From: Casp-actino8 sp046091365
GTDB lineage: Bacteria; Actinomycetota; Acidimicrobiia; Acidimicrobiales; Ilumatobacteraceae
Direction: 5' to 3'
NCBI GenBank assembly: GCA_046091365.1
Contig: JBJTBM010000072.1
Coordinates: 1-25,937 of the forward strand
Length of the DNA: 25,937 nt
Below, in pieces: positions 15,797-23,384 of the stretch. The translations under genes were made by a program, and so were the position numbers. The notes beneath the pieces were generated by a model. That model was not told the DNA's origin and made no database searches. It saw only the letters and a list, made by a program, of their open reading frames with translations. Positions within the stretch are counted from its first letter, which is position 1. Each line of letters begins with the position of its first letter.

Positions 15797-16837
15797 TCAG
15801 ATCGTGTTCACTTTGTTCATGAAGGCCTCGATCGATGTGGCGTTGGCTCCGAAGCCGGGCTGATGTCCGGCTCCTTCGACCACATCCACCCACACGCGAT
15901 CACCTACGCCAGCGGCGACATAGGAGTCCTCGACGAGCAGAGCGTGCACCAGCGGAGCCAGGTCGTCGATCTCTCCAACGACCATGTACACCGCTGGATC
16001 GTTGGCATCCACGTAGGTGGCGGGAGAGATGGCGGCAAGAACGTCGGCCGAGCAGTCCGTGGTTCCACAACCGTTCACGAAGGCAAGGATCTCATGAACT
16101 CGGATCCCGATGATTGCGGGGTCATAAGTCGGCTCGTCCACGGCGTAGGGGCCAGCGATGGCAATCACTCCGACGACCGGGCGAATGAAATCGCCACCAC
16201 GCAGATCGGTCGGGGCAACGGCGGTCAGCAGGCTGAGGTGAGCACCAGCCGAGTGACCCGAGAGAAACGTGCGGTCCGGGTCGACGCCCAGGTCGACGGC
16301 ATTGGTTTGGGCCCAGCGAACGGCGGCCACGATGTCGGCGGTCTGTTCGAAGGCCGGGACGCTCAGTTCGTATTCGATCGACACGATGACTGCTCCCTGA
16401 GCCAGCAGGTCCATCGACACCGACTCGACTTCGTCGGCGGTTCCGAAGCTCCAGGCACCACCGTGGGAGAAGACGACGAGGTCACGACGGTCCGAAGCGC
16501 TCCAGTTGCTGGGGGTGAAAACCTTGTAGGTCTGATGGGTCTCGGGTCCGTACGAGCCGACGAGGGTGGCGGCTGGTGCGGTGTAGGTCTCGACGATGCG
16601 ACGGTCATCGGCCTGCGGATCGAGAACCATGTGACCGCTCGTGATGGTGGTGACCGCGTCAGCGGTGATGCCGGTGGTGACCGCGTCAGCCGTGATGCCG
16701 GTGGTGACCGCGAGGCTTTGGCCGACCAGGCGCGTGCCCGAGTTGGTATCGAGATTCAAGCAGGCGACCGTCGACAGTCCGAGGACGCTCAGGCCGGCGA
16801 GTGAGAGGAGGTGTCGGGTGACTTTGGTGGCGTTCAT
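15797..16837 (-). CDS. Alpha/beta hydrolase, putative lipoprotein
   Basis: This encodes 346 aa. Residues 1-26 form a signal sequence with basic start, hydrophobic core and LSTVAC, a slightly atypical lipobox with Cys26. A 9-residue repeat (TTGITADAV) follows at about 45-65. The hydrolase domain carries the oxyanion motif HGGAW (125-129), nucleophile elbow GHSAGAH (Ser196) and a catalytic His near 325 (GAGHQPG), as in the esterase/lipase family related to HSL and kynurenine formamidase. It probably acts outside the membrane. The ATG at 16837 is preferred over the in-frame TTG at 16846. It is paired with the downstream acyltransferase (1-nt gap), suggesting acylation and deacylation of a surface polymer. 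Confidence 0.85.
   Translation of the reverse strand: MNATKVTRHLLSLAGLSVLGLSTVACLNLDTNSGTRLVGQSLAVTTGITADAVTTGITADAVTTITSGHMVLDPQADDRRIVETYTAPAATLVGSYGPETHQTYKVFTPSNWSASDRRDLVVFSHGGAWSFGTADEVESVSMDLLAQGAVIVSIEYELSVPAFEQTADIVAAVRWAQTNAVDLGVDPDRTFLSGHSAGAHLSLLTAVAPTDLRGGDFIRPVVGVIAIAGPYAVDEPTYDPAIIGIRVHEILAFVNGCGTTDCSADVLAAISPATYVDANDPAVYMVVGEIDDLAPLVHALLVEDSYVAAGVGDRVWVDVVEGAGHQPGFGANATSIEAFMNKVNTI
16647..16712 (-). repeat. 27-nt in-frame tandem repeats (2.4 copies)
   Basis: Two 27-nt units (16647-16673, 16674-16700) differ at one base and are followed by a 12-nt partial unit. They encode a 9-residue repeat just after the lipoprotein signal of the hydrolase. A recent slippage duplication is likely, and the length may vary between strains. 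Confidence 0.85.
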
Positions 16838-17024
16838 GCCGGACAAGAGCCCGGATCACGCCCCGTCTCGCACTTTCCTCAAGAAATCCTGAGAATTTCC
16901 CGAAATCCCTCCTGAACTGGTGTTTTGTGAACCTTGGGGTGCTGTGTCAGGTCGATCGAGCACCGTTTTCAGTCGCCGTCCACGAGTGGGGGATCGGCCC
17001 CCGGTCGCGAGAGGTTCTTCCCAT

Positions 17025-17059
17025 CTCGGGCTGCGCTCTCGAGAGCGCCCGGGCCCGAG
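17025..17059. terminator. Strong GC-rich hairpin, possible terminator
   Basis: An outer pair CTCGGGC (17025-17031) and GCCCGAG (17053-17059) encloses a perfect 16-nt palindrome at 17033-17048 (GCGCTCTC/GAGAGCGC). The total stem is about 15 bp with a small asymmetric bulge. There is no T-run, so intrinsic termination is uncertain; it could be a cruciform or a protein site. It lies downstream of the decayed fragment on the minus strand. Confidence 0.4.
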
Positions 17060-17104
17060 AAGATCGCCGAAGTTGCCTTCTGCGAGCGCCCGCCCGATTT
17101 GGTG

Positions 17105-17419
17105 TTACCGCGCGACCGCATCGGCGACCTCGACAACGAGCGTCGAGTTCTCGACCCAGTCCTCGACATCGAAGTTCTGGAGCAACAGCTGGTGGCCAAC
17201 CAGCGACAACTGTGCGAGCCCATTCCGCCCCCAGGGCGTTGTCCACCCGAGCGCTGGGTAGATGGCCAGAAACGAGTGGGTGTTCTCAGTCGGAGCGAAG
17301 GGACGGATATCCGCGACGGCCAGCGGGTTTCCCCGCTCATGAACGGGGGTCCCACGAGCGCGTCCTGCCGGGTGAGAGCACCGGTGTATCTGGTGATGCC
17401 TCCTATCGTCGATATGCGG
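17105..17419 (-). pseudogene. Decayed gene fragment, unknown family
   Basis: On the minus strand a 104-codon stretch is open from just after a TGA (17420-17422) to a TAA (17105-17107). It has no ATG, GTG or TTG at a sensible place. The last 70 residues have protein-like composition (for example TENTHSFLAIYPALGW and LLLQNFDVEDWVENSTL, ending VVEVADAVAR). Such a sequence without a start suggests the C-terminus of a lost gene. I do not recognise the family. It lies in the about 720-nt gap between the lipoprotein hydrolase and the second tRNA-Arg copy, where no intact gene is visible. Confidence 0.35.
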
Positions 17420-17559
17420 TCACCGTGTGAACGAGACGACCGTTGGCGGACGCGGCACTTGGACTCGTTCCATTCACGTCGCTCGGTGCCCGGGGCCCGT
17501 CGAGGAGCACCGATATCCGCATCTTCTTGGAACCGTCGTCCGCTAGATTTCGCCCCGTT

Positions 17560-17635
17560 GCGCTCGTAGCTCAATGGATAGGGCATTTGACTACGGATCA
17601 AAGGGTTAGGGGCTCGAGTCCCTTCGAGCGCGCCA
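17560..17635 (+). tRNA. Second tRNA-Arg(ACG) copy with altered T-loop
   Basis: This 76-nt copy of the tRNA-Arg at 12337 has three transitions: A to G in the D-stem (T-G wobble instead of T-A), A to G in the variable region, and T to C at the first T-loop base (TTCGAGT becomes CTCGAGT). Anticodon loop CTACGGA, acceptor stem and CCA are intact. Identity extends into flanks (17556-17647, ending AGTGTTTCCCC), so the whole locus was duplicated. A TAGATT box (17544-17549) could be a -10, but no -35 sits at proper distance. The T54 position is nearly universal in tRNAs, so this may be a decaying copy. It forms the right border of the tRNA-bounded segments. Confidence 0.75.
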
Positions 17636-17787
17636 GAGTGTTTCCCCTCCGGCCTACGTGCTGCGATGGGGTGGAGGATCGGACACCGGCGACAACGTCG
17701 CTGAGGTGCTCACGGTGTTGCGAAGACGCCTCGACGTCGTGCCCCGCGGATCAAATCTGCCGTGGGTGCTGTCAGAACCGGAAGGTG

Positions 17788-17826
17788 TCGACCAGGTGAA
17801 GTCGACCAGCAGGAGATTTCCTGGTC
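17788..17826 (+). promoter_or_regulatory. Direct and inverted repeats upstream of cysD
   Basis: GTCGACCAG occurs twice (about 17788-17796 and 17801-17809). The second copy runs into an inverted repeat (GACCAG..CTGGTC with inner CAGGA/TCCTG) ending near 17826. This lies 20-60 nt before the small leader frame and cysD and could be an operator or a leader hairpin. I see no recognised riboswitch here. Confidence 0.35.
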
Positions 17827-17847
17827 TCTGCTAAAACGAAGGTGCCG

Positions 17848-17931
17848 ATGAACACCGCGCACCGCACCATCTCGCCGTCCGCCGGCACGGATCCGACCGT
17901 CTTCCGTCGGGGACGAGGGAACGCCGTATGA
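17848..17931 (+). CDS. Possible 27-aa leader peptide coupled to cysD
   Basis: An ATG at 17848 with a GAAGG site 6-7 nt upstream opens a 27-codon frame whose TGA overlaps the cysD ATG in ATGA. The peptide is basic, begins MNTAHRTISPSAG and ends RRGRGNAV. It has no cysteine, so simple cysteine attenuation is not indicated. Short coupled leaders occur before actinobacterial sulfur genes, but this sequence matches none I recognise. It may also be chance. Confidence 0.35.
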   Translation: MNTAHRTISPSAGTDPTVFRRGRGNAV

Positions 17932-18821
17932 GTTACCTGCGGTCCTTGGAAGCCGAGGCGATATTCATCATTCGAGAAGCCGTCGCGCAAGCCGAGAAGC
18001 CCGTCATGTTGTATTCGATCGGTAAGGACAGTTCGGTGATGTTGCACCTCGCCCGGAAGGCGTTTTTTCCCGCTCCGTTGCCTTTTCCGCTCCTGCACAT
18101 CGACACGACTTGGAAGTTCAAGGAGATGATCGCCTTTCGCGACGAGATGGCGAATGATCCCGGTATCGATCTCATCGTCCACATCAACCCCGAGTGCATA
18201 CGGCTGAACATCAACCCGTTCGAACACGGCTCGTCAATGCACACCGATCTTTGGAAAACGGAAGGTCTCAGACAGGCACTGGACCAAAATGGCTTCGACC
18301 TCGCTTTCGGGGGTGCACGACGAGACGAGGAGAGGTCACGGGCCAAAGAGAGGGTCTTCTCGTTCCGAACGTCGCAACATGTGTGGGATCCGAAAAATCA
18401 AAGACCGGAGTTGTGGAACATCTACAACGCCCGACACGCTCCCGGTGAGTCCATTCGGGTCTTCCCCCTGTCCAACTGGACGGAGCTCGACGTTTGGCAA
18501 TATGTCCACGCTGAGGACATCCCGGTCGTGCCCCTGTATTTCGCCAAGCGGCGCCCCATCGTCGTGCGAGACGGGATGATGATCATGGTCGACGATGAAC
18601 GCATGAAGTTGCGGGCCAACGAGGTTGTCGAGGAAAAGATGGTCAGATTCCGAACCCTTGGTTGCTATCCGCTGACCGGCGCAGTGGAAAGCGAGGCGAC
18701 CGACCTACCGATGATCCTCGCCGAGATGTTCACGAGCAGAACCTCCGAGCGTCAAGGTCGCATGATCGATCACGACCAAGCGGGCTCGATGGAGAAGAAG
18801 AAAGCCGAGGGGTACTTCTGA
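17928..18821 (+). CDS. cysD: Sulfate adenylyltransferase subunit 2
   Basis: This 297-aa PP-loop ATPase is the catalytic subunit of ATP sulfurylase, which makes adenosine 5'-phosphosulfate from ATP and sulfate with CysN. The PP-loop SIGKDSSVMLHL begins at residue 30. Family motifs include LLHIDTTWKFKEMI, FGGARRDEERSRAKER, FPLSNWTELDVWQY and RTLGCYPLTGAVES near the end. GAGGGA lies 8 nt before the ATG. Its TGA overlaps the ATG of cysNC in TGATG. Length and motifs are normal, so it should be functional. Confidence 0.96.
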   Translation: MSYLRSLEAEAIFIIREAVAQAEKPVMLYSIGKDSSVMLHLARKAFFPAPLPFPLLHIDTTWKFKEMIAFRDEMANDPGIDLIVHINPECIRLNINPFEHGSSMHTDLWKTEGLRQALDQNGFDLAFGGARRDEERSRAKERVFSFRTSQHVWDPKNQRPELWNIYNARHAPGESIRVFPLSNWTELDVWQYVHAEDIPVVPLYFAKRRPIVVRDGMMIMVDDERMKLRANEVVEEKMVRFRTLGCYPLTGAVESEATDLPMILAEMFTSRTSERQGRMIDHDQAGSMEKKKAEGYF

Positions 18822-20728
18822 TGCGGTCAGTGCCCGAGCAGGCCGCCGATGCCGTCGCAGACTTCATCGAAACCCAACAAGCCAAGGACCTGCTGCGCTT
18901 GATCGTCTGTGGAAGCGTGGACGACGGCAAGAGCACGATGATCGGTCGCCTTCTTTTCGACTCGAAACAGATCTTCGACGATCAATTGGCGTCGTTGGCG
19001 GACGATTCCCGGCATCACGGCACCCAAGGGGACACGATCGACTTCGCACTCCTGACCGACGGTCTCCAGGCGGAGCGCGAACAGGGAATCACGATCGATG
19101 TGGCGTATCGATTTTTCGCCACCGACAAACGCGCCTTCATCGTCGCCGACACACCAGGTCACGAGCAGTACACCCGCAACATGGTGACCGGAGCATCCAC
19201 CGCCGAACTTGCGGTCATCTTGATCGACGCTCGTAAAGGTATGTCGACCCAGACACGGCGACACTCGTTACTCGTCGATCTTCTCGGTATCAAGAACGTG
19301 GTCGTGACGGTGAACAAACTCGATCTCGTCGGCTACCACGAAGACGTTTTCGCCGCCGTCTCCACGCAGTTTCTCGAATTCGCTCGATCACTGCGTTTCG
19401 AGGGTGTCCATGTGGTTCCGGTGTGCGCGTTGACCGGTGAGAATCTGTCGCTCCCCTCGACAAACATGCCCTGGTACACCGGACCTTCGGTCCTCGAAAT
19501 CGCCGAGAACCTGCCCGTGCGCGGGCACGACTCTTCCCGTCCGTTCCGGATGTCGGTCCAAGGAGTCTCTCGTCCGAACCCCGACTTTCGTGGTTACATG
19601 GGAACGATCTCCAGCGGAACCATTTCGCGGGGCGATCGTGTTCGCGTGAACCCGAGTGGTCGCGAAACCGCCGTTGCCGACTTCGCCGACTTCGACGGGG
19701 TCCGTGAGGTGGCCGTCGCCGGCGAGAGTGTGTGCATCCTCCTCGAAGATGAGATCGATGTCAGCCGGGGTGATCTTCTGTCGGGGGTCGTGGAGCCACC
19801 CACGATCACCGATCATTTCGAGGCTCGATTGGTGTGGTTGGCGGAGAGTGAGATGATTCCTCAACGCTCGTATCTCCTGAAGATCGGGAGCAAGGAGGTG
19901 CGGGCGCACGTCGATCGTTTGAAATGTCGAATCGACGTCAATTCGAACGAGCAGGTACCGGCGCTCACTCTCGGTTTGAACGAAATCGGACTCTGCAATG
20001 TTTCGACTGCCGCCCCGATCGCTTTCGACCCGTACGACGTCGATCGAAATACCGGGGCCTTCGTGTTGATCGATCGGAGAAGCAACAGCACCGTTGGTGC
20101 CGGAATGATCCAACACTCGTTACGCCGGGCCGAGAACATTCGGTGGCAGGAGTTGTCGGTCGGTCGTGAACAACGCGAGCAACTGAACCAGCAAAATGCC
20201 TTGGTGATCTGGCTCACCGGCCTGTCTGGAAGCGGAAAGTCGACGATTGCGGACGCTCTCGAAGTCGATCTCCATCGCCGGGGCCTTCGCACGTTCGTTC
20301 TGGATGGAGACAACGTCAGACACGGGCTCAACGCGGATTTGGGTTTCACGGAGGCTGACCGAGCAGAAAACATCCGGCGGGTGGCGGAAGTCGCGAAGCT
20401 TTTCGTCGATGCGGGAATCGTCACCATCGTTTCGTTCATTTCACCCTTTCGATCCGAACGGGAGCGAGCCGCCGAAATCATCGGACCGTCCGATTTCATC
20501 GAGGTTTTCGTCGATGCTCCCCTCGATTTGGTCGAGAGTCGCGATCCGAAGGGCTTGTACGCGAAGGCCAAAGCGGGGCTCATCCCGAACTTCACTGGAG
20601 TGAACTCGCCGTACGAGACTCCAACCAACCCCGATGTACGGCTTGACACGTCGGCTTCGAGCGTCGATGAGTGTGTGCGGGTCCTGCTTACCGTGCTGGA
20701 TTCACGAGGTGTTTTCGACCAGCGATGA
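18821..20728 (+). CDS. cysNC: Bifunctional sulfate adenylyltransferase subunit 1 / APS kinase (CysN-CysC fusion)
   Basis: This encodes 635 aa. Residues about 22-445 are CysN, an EF-Tu-like GTPase with P-loop GSVDDGKST (31-39), DTPGHEQYTRNM (110-121) and NKLD (about 165-168), then two beta-barrel domains. Residues about 460-635 are APS kinase: P-loop GLSGSGKST from 467, LDGDNVRHGLN, FISPFRSER and SRDPKGLYAKAKAG. Together with CysD it converts sulfate to PAPS. The same fusion is common in actinobacteria and rhizobia (NodQ/CysNC). It is followed by sulfotransferase-related genes rather than reductive assimilation genes, so the PAPS may serve as sulfuryl donor. Confidence 0.96.
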   Translation: MRSVPEQAADAVADFIETQQAKDLLRLIVCGSVDDGKSTMIGRLLFDSKQIFDDQLASLADDSRHHGTQGDTIDFALLTDGLQAEREQGITIDVAYRFFATDKRAFIVADTPGHEQYTRNMVTGASTAELAVILIDARKGMSTQTRRHSLLVDLLGIKNVVVTVNKLDLVGYHEDVFAAVSTQFLEFARSLRFEGVHVVPVCALTGENLSLPSTNMPWYTGPSVLEIAENLPVRGHDSSRPFRMSVQGVSRPNPDFRGYMGTISSGTISRGDRVRVNPSGRETAVADFADFDGVREVAVAGESVCILLEDEIDVSRGDLLSGVVEPPTITDHFEARLVWLAESEMIPQRSYLLKIGSKEVRAHVDRLKCRIDVNSNEQVPALTLGLNEIGLCNVSTAAPIAFDPYDVDRNTGAFVLIDRRSNSTVGAGMIQHSLRRAENIRWQELSVGREQREQLNQQNALVIWLTGLSGSGKSTIADALEVDLHRRGLRTFVLDGDNVRHGLNADLGFTEADRAENIRRVAEVAKLFVDAGIVTIVSFISPFRSERERAAEIIGPSDFIEVFVDAPLDLVESRDPKGLYAKAKAGLIPNFTGVNSPYETPTNPDVRLDTSASSVDECVRVLLTVLDSRGVFDQR

Positions 20729-20809
20729 GGGAGCCGTGGTCGGTCAAATGAGTCGGGCAATCGCCTCACGGATGACAGGGTCGATCACCGCGACGATCGC
20801 CGAGTCTCC

Positions 20810-22081
20810 CTACGATCGCCACTTGTCGGCCTGGCTACGAAGCCAGCCCGATTCCCAAAAGCTCACGTCCCCTCCGGTTGCCAAAAGGACTTCATGGGCC
20901 GTCACCATGACCTTGGCCGCCCCCTCGTGCGCGGGCGCTATCGACAAGATGGCCTCAGCGATGTGAATCGCCAAAACCGGCTCTCCCGAGGTGGCCAACA
21001 CCGCCGACCGATCGCAGGCCGCCTCCACCCCCACGAGTTGCACCAACTCACTCGTGGCCTCCCTCGACTGAACGGGGTACAACTCGGTCGACGACTGCAG
21101 GTGGAACCATCCCATGTAGGTCTCCCAAATCGTTCGCACCGCCCACGCGACCTTGCCATAGCCCTGCCCGACCCGAAGTTCGGGCGGTAAGACGATTTCC
21201 TTCATCAAAGTGAAGACATCCGTGCCCGCGTTCATTCCCTCCAAGGTTTTGCGATGGACGAAATCGACCGCGCCATGCAAACGGGCCAAACAGGCATCGA
21301 GCAACTCGGTTCCTTCGATCGGCAGATGTCGTCCAGGGATGATCATCCGCGGATGCAAAGCGCGCAACTTGTCCACGGTCGCCAAGTACGGCTCGACGAG
21401 GCGGTAGCGATCACCGCGCAACGTGTTCAAATTCGGAAAGTGCGGGAAAAGGGGTCCGAGCAGATTCGAAATGAGGGCGATGCGACTTCGAGGCAGAAAA
21501 ACGATCATCGAATCGATGGTCTCGCCGGTCGCGGCAATCAGCTGAACCTCGAGATTTCCCGTCGTGAATTCGTGAAAATCCCCGAACATGACATCGGGTA
21601 CCGGTTTGTCCTGTCGCATCGGAATTCCGGGATGTTGCCGGGCGAACCGCTGCGCGGCGGCCCCCGAAACGTCGAACCACACTTGGGCGGTTCGAAAGCG
21701 CAGGCTGGCGATTCGCGCGTCGTCCCCCTGACATGCCGGGTTGTTGGCCTGGGCGATGTAAACCGTTTCGGGTTCACGAAACAACCCGACCCCTCCGACA
21801 TGGTCGACGTGGGCCTGCGTCGTCAAGATGTGGGTCGTAGGTCCCGGACAAATCGCGTCGAAAACCGCCTTGTGGTGCACCGCCTCGAAGCCCATACCGG
21901 TGTTGACGATGATGCGTCCAGCGTCGTGGACGATCATGTAGGCGGCAGTCGAACCCCCTGAACGGTAGATGTTCGGAGCGACCTCATAAGCGACATCTTC
22001 GTACCTGGGCTCCAACAACTCCTTACCCGGACGGGTATCGATGAGAAAATCGACCTGCTGCTCGACGTCACCCACGCCCAT
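20810..22081 (-). CDS. Alkylsulfatase-like MBL-fold protein
   Basis: This 423-aa protein has an MBL fold. The metal motif reads TTQAHVDHVGG: Q89, H91, D93, H94. The first His of canonical HxHxDH is therefore Gln. Downstream motifs include GETIDSMIVFLPRSRIALISN (about 185-205) and MIIPGRHLP. The C-terminal portion (about 300-423) contains the ETYMGWFHLQSSTELYPV pattern of the dimerisation domain of SdsA1/BDS1-type alkylsulfatases. The family suggests cleavage of a sulfate ester or a related hydrolysis, but the Gln may alter metal binding or chemistry. Its start is 1 nt after the sulfotransferase stop, so they form one leftward operon. It converges on cysNC with 81 nt between. Confidence 0.82.
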   Translation of the reverse strand: MGVGDVEQQVDFLIDTRPGKELLEPRYEDVAYEVAPNIYRSGGSTAAYMIVHDAGRIIVNTGMGFEAVHHKAVFDAICPGPTTHILTTQAHVDHVGGVGLFREPETVYIAQANNPACQGDDARIASLRFRTAQVWFDVSGAAAQRFARQHPGIPMRQDKPVPDVMFGDFHEFTTGNLEVQLIAATGETIDSMIVFLPRSRIALISNLLGPLFPHFPNLNTLRGDRYRLVEPYLATVDKLRALHPRMIIPGRHLPIEGTELLDACLARLHGAVDFVHRKTLEGMNAGTDVFTLMKEIVLPPELRVGQGYGKVAWAVRTIWETYMGWFHLQSSTELYPVQSREATSELVQLVGVEAACDRSAVLATSGEPVLAIHIAEAILSIAPAHEGAAKVMVTAHEVLLATGGDVSFWESGWLRSQADKWRS

Positions 22082-22082
22082 C

Positions 22083-23336
22083 TCATCTCACCTCCGCTTC
22101 GACACCGAATTTCTCCATGTAGGCCACGAATCGCTCCCGTATCTCTGCTGGCTGACGCCCGAAGTCCGCTCGCACGTCGTACTCCACGGTCGCCTGCCCC
22201 TCTCGCGAACGATTCTCGAGTCTCTGCTCGATCTGTCGCGTCGCCTGCTCATCGAGGGAGTGGCCGGCGAACTCGAACACCCGGTGAATCGTCGCTCGAT
22301 CATCAGCCATGAAATCCTGGAAACGCACGTCGACTCGTCGACCCTCGGGGATCAGATGCACGTCACGCACCGCGGCCGTCAGCAGCTTCTCGATCCGGTC
22401 GGTCCAGTAGTCGATGTACCAACCAGGATCGATCGTTCGATACGCCATACGCGCCGCGTAGGTCATCATCGTGGCCGCGGACTGAATCACCGACACCGGG
22501 TCACGATGAGTCATGACAATGGTTGCATCGGGAAAGGTCCTGAGCAAAGGACCGATTTGCTCGAAGTGTTGTGGTGACTTGAGGATCCAGCGGCTTCGCG
22601 GACGTAGGAACGTCAGCACTTTGAGCATCGTGTGCATGTAGTCGTAATGGGGCTGCTGATCGTGGGAGAGGTAGTAATCCCGCCAACGTGGGCAGCGCGC
22701 GACCCACTCCAGGTTGTAGGAGGAAAAGTCCGGCAACATCAACTCGATTTCCTCGTGCACGTGATCCGGGTCCATCGGGTGCATCAAGGCGACGTGCGGC
22801 GTCACCATCTGCATCTGCTCCCACTCCCGGGAACACCGTGCATAGCGTGGGTCGACACCATCGACCCCGGGCGCCTCATGAGGCATCGCGATCGGTTCGT
22901 AACTCTCCCAGAGAGGCATCGAGCGCAGCCTGGTGTCGGCCGAGAGGACGTTCAACAGGTGGGTCGTACCTGTTCTCGGTAATCCGACGATGATGATCGG
23001 TCGGGTGATCCTGATGTCGTGGATCTCGGGATGACGACGGAGTAGATCACGTGTCAAGAGACGATTCGCCGCGTAACGCACACAACTGTTCCGCAGGGAA
23101 AGCTGGCCGATACCGAGACGATCCGGGTCGCTCGCAACTTCTTCCAGCCACATGTCGAGGCGGTCGACGAAGTCCATCGGACCAAAGTCATCGAGTCCGG
23201 TACGAGCGATGGCATCTCCCAAGACGCCCGCTGACGACATGTCCAGGGACAGGCTGTCTCCATAATCTCGAGCCATTTGTTGAATGTCGCTCAACTGCGG
23301 ATCGCCCAGATCGGAGATGCGGATTTTCGTCGGCAT
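22083..23336 (-). CDS. PAPS-dependent sulfotransferase family protein
   Basis: This 417-aa protein belongs to the bacterial Sulfotransfer_3 type. The 5'-phosphosulfate loop is IIIVGLPRTGTTHLLNVL (P-loop 118-126), and the 3'-phosphate motif is LKSPQHFEQIGPLLRTFPDATIVMTHRDP (about 252-280, only key parts LKSPQH and THRDP are diagnostic). The N-terminal about 100 residues are helical, and a C-terminal acidic/helical tail completes a typical length. It moves a sulfuryl group from PAPS to a hydroxyl or amine acceptor. The nearby cysD-cysNC pair could supply PAPS. It shares a 48-nt divergent intergenic region, containing an inverted repeat, with the Gfo/Idh/MocA gene. The acceptor is unknown. Confidence 0.88.
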   Translation of the reverse strand: MPTKIRISDLGDPQLSDIQQMARDYGDSLSLDMSSAGVLGDAIARTGLDDFGPMDFVDRLDMWLEEVASDPDRLGIGQLSLRNSCVRYAANRLLTRDLLRRHPEIHDIRITRPIIIVGLPRTGTTHLLNVLSADTRLRSMPLWESYEPIAMPHEAPGVDGVDPRYARCSREWEQMQMVTPHVALMHPMDPDHVHEEIELMLPDFSSYNLEWVARCPRWRDYYLSHDQQPHYDYMHTMLKVLTFLRPRSRWILKSPQHFEQIGPLLRTFPDATIVMTHRDPVSVIQSAATMMTYAARMAYRTIDPGWYIDYWTDRIEKLLTAAVRDVHLIPEGRRVDVRFQDFMADDRATIHRVFEFAGHSLDEQATRQIEQRLENRSREGQATVEYDVRADFGRQPAEIRERFVAYMEKFGVEAEVR

Positions 23337-23354
23337 TTGACCCCATTGCTCCAG

Positions 23355-23374
23355 CTACTACCACCAGATAGTAG
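23355..23374. promoter_or_regulatory. Inverted repeat in divergent intergenic region, candidate operator
   Basis: CTACTA (23355-23360) and TAGTAG (23369-23374) are perfect arms separated by 8 nt. They lie in the 48-nt space between the divergent sulfotransferase (start 23336) and oxidoreductase (start 23385) genes. The position is right for a repressor site controlling both. It is AT-richer than its surroundings. No regulator gene is in the window. Confidence 0.5.
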
Positions 23375-23384
23375 TTTGCCCGAG

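Noticed and set aside
12413..17559. An integrase or transposase within the tRNA-bounded segments
   Set aside because: All six frames were read for recombinase signatures (R..HxxR..Y or DDE) and none was seen.
16920..17569. Rightward frames of 113-211 codons between the lipoprotein hydrolase and second tRNA-Arg
   Set aside because: No family motifs, no ribosome sites, Arg/Pro-rich composition typical of chance frames; the minus-strand fragment looks more protein-like.
17636..17847. Riboswitch (for example SAM type) before cysD
   Set aside because: Only short repeats are visible; none of the conserved riboswitch cores could be recognised.
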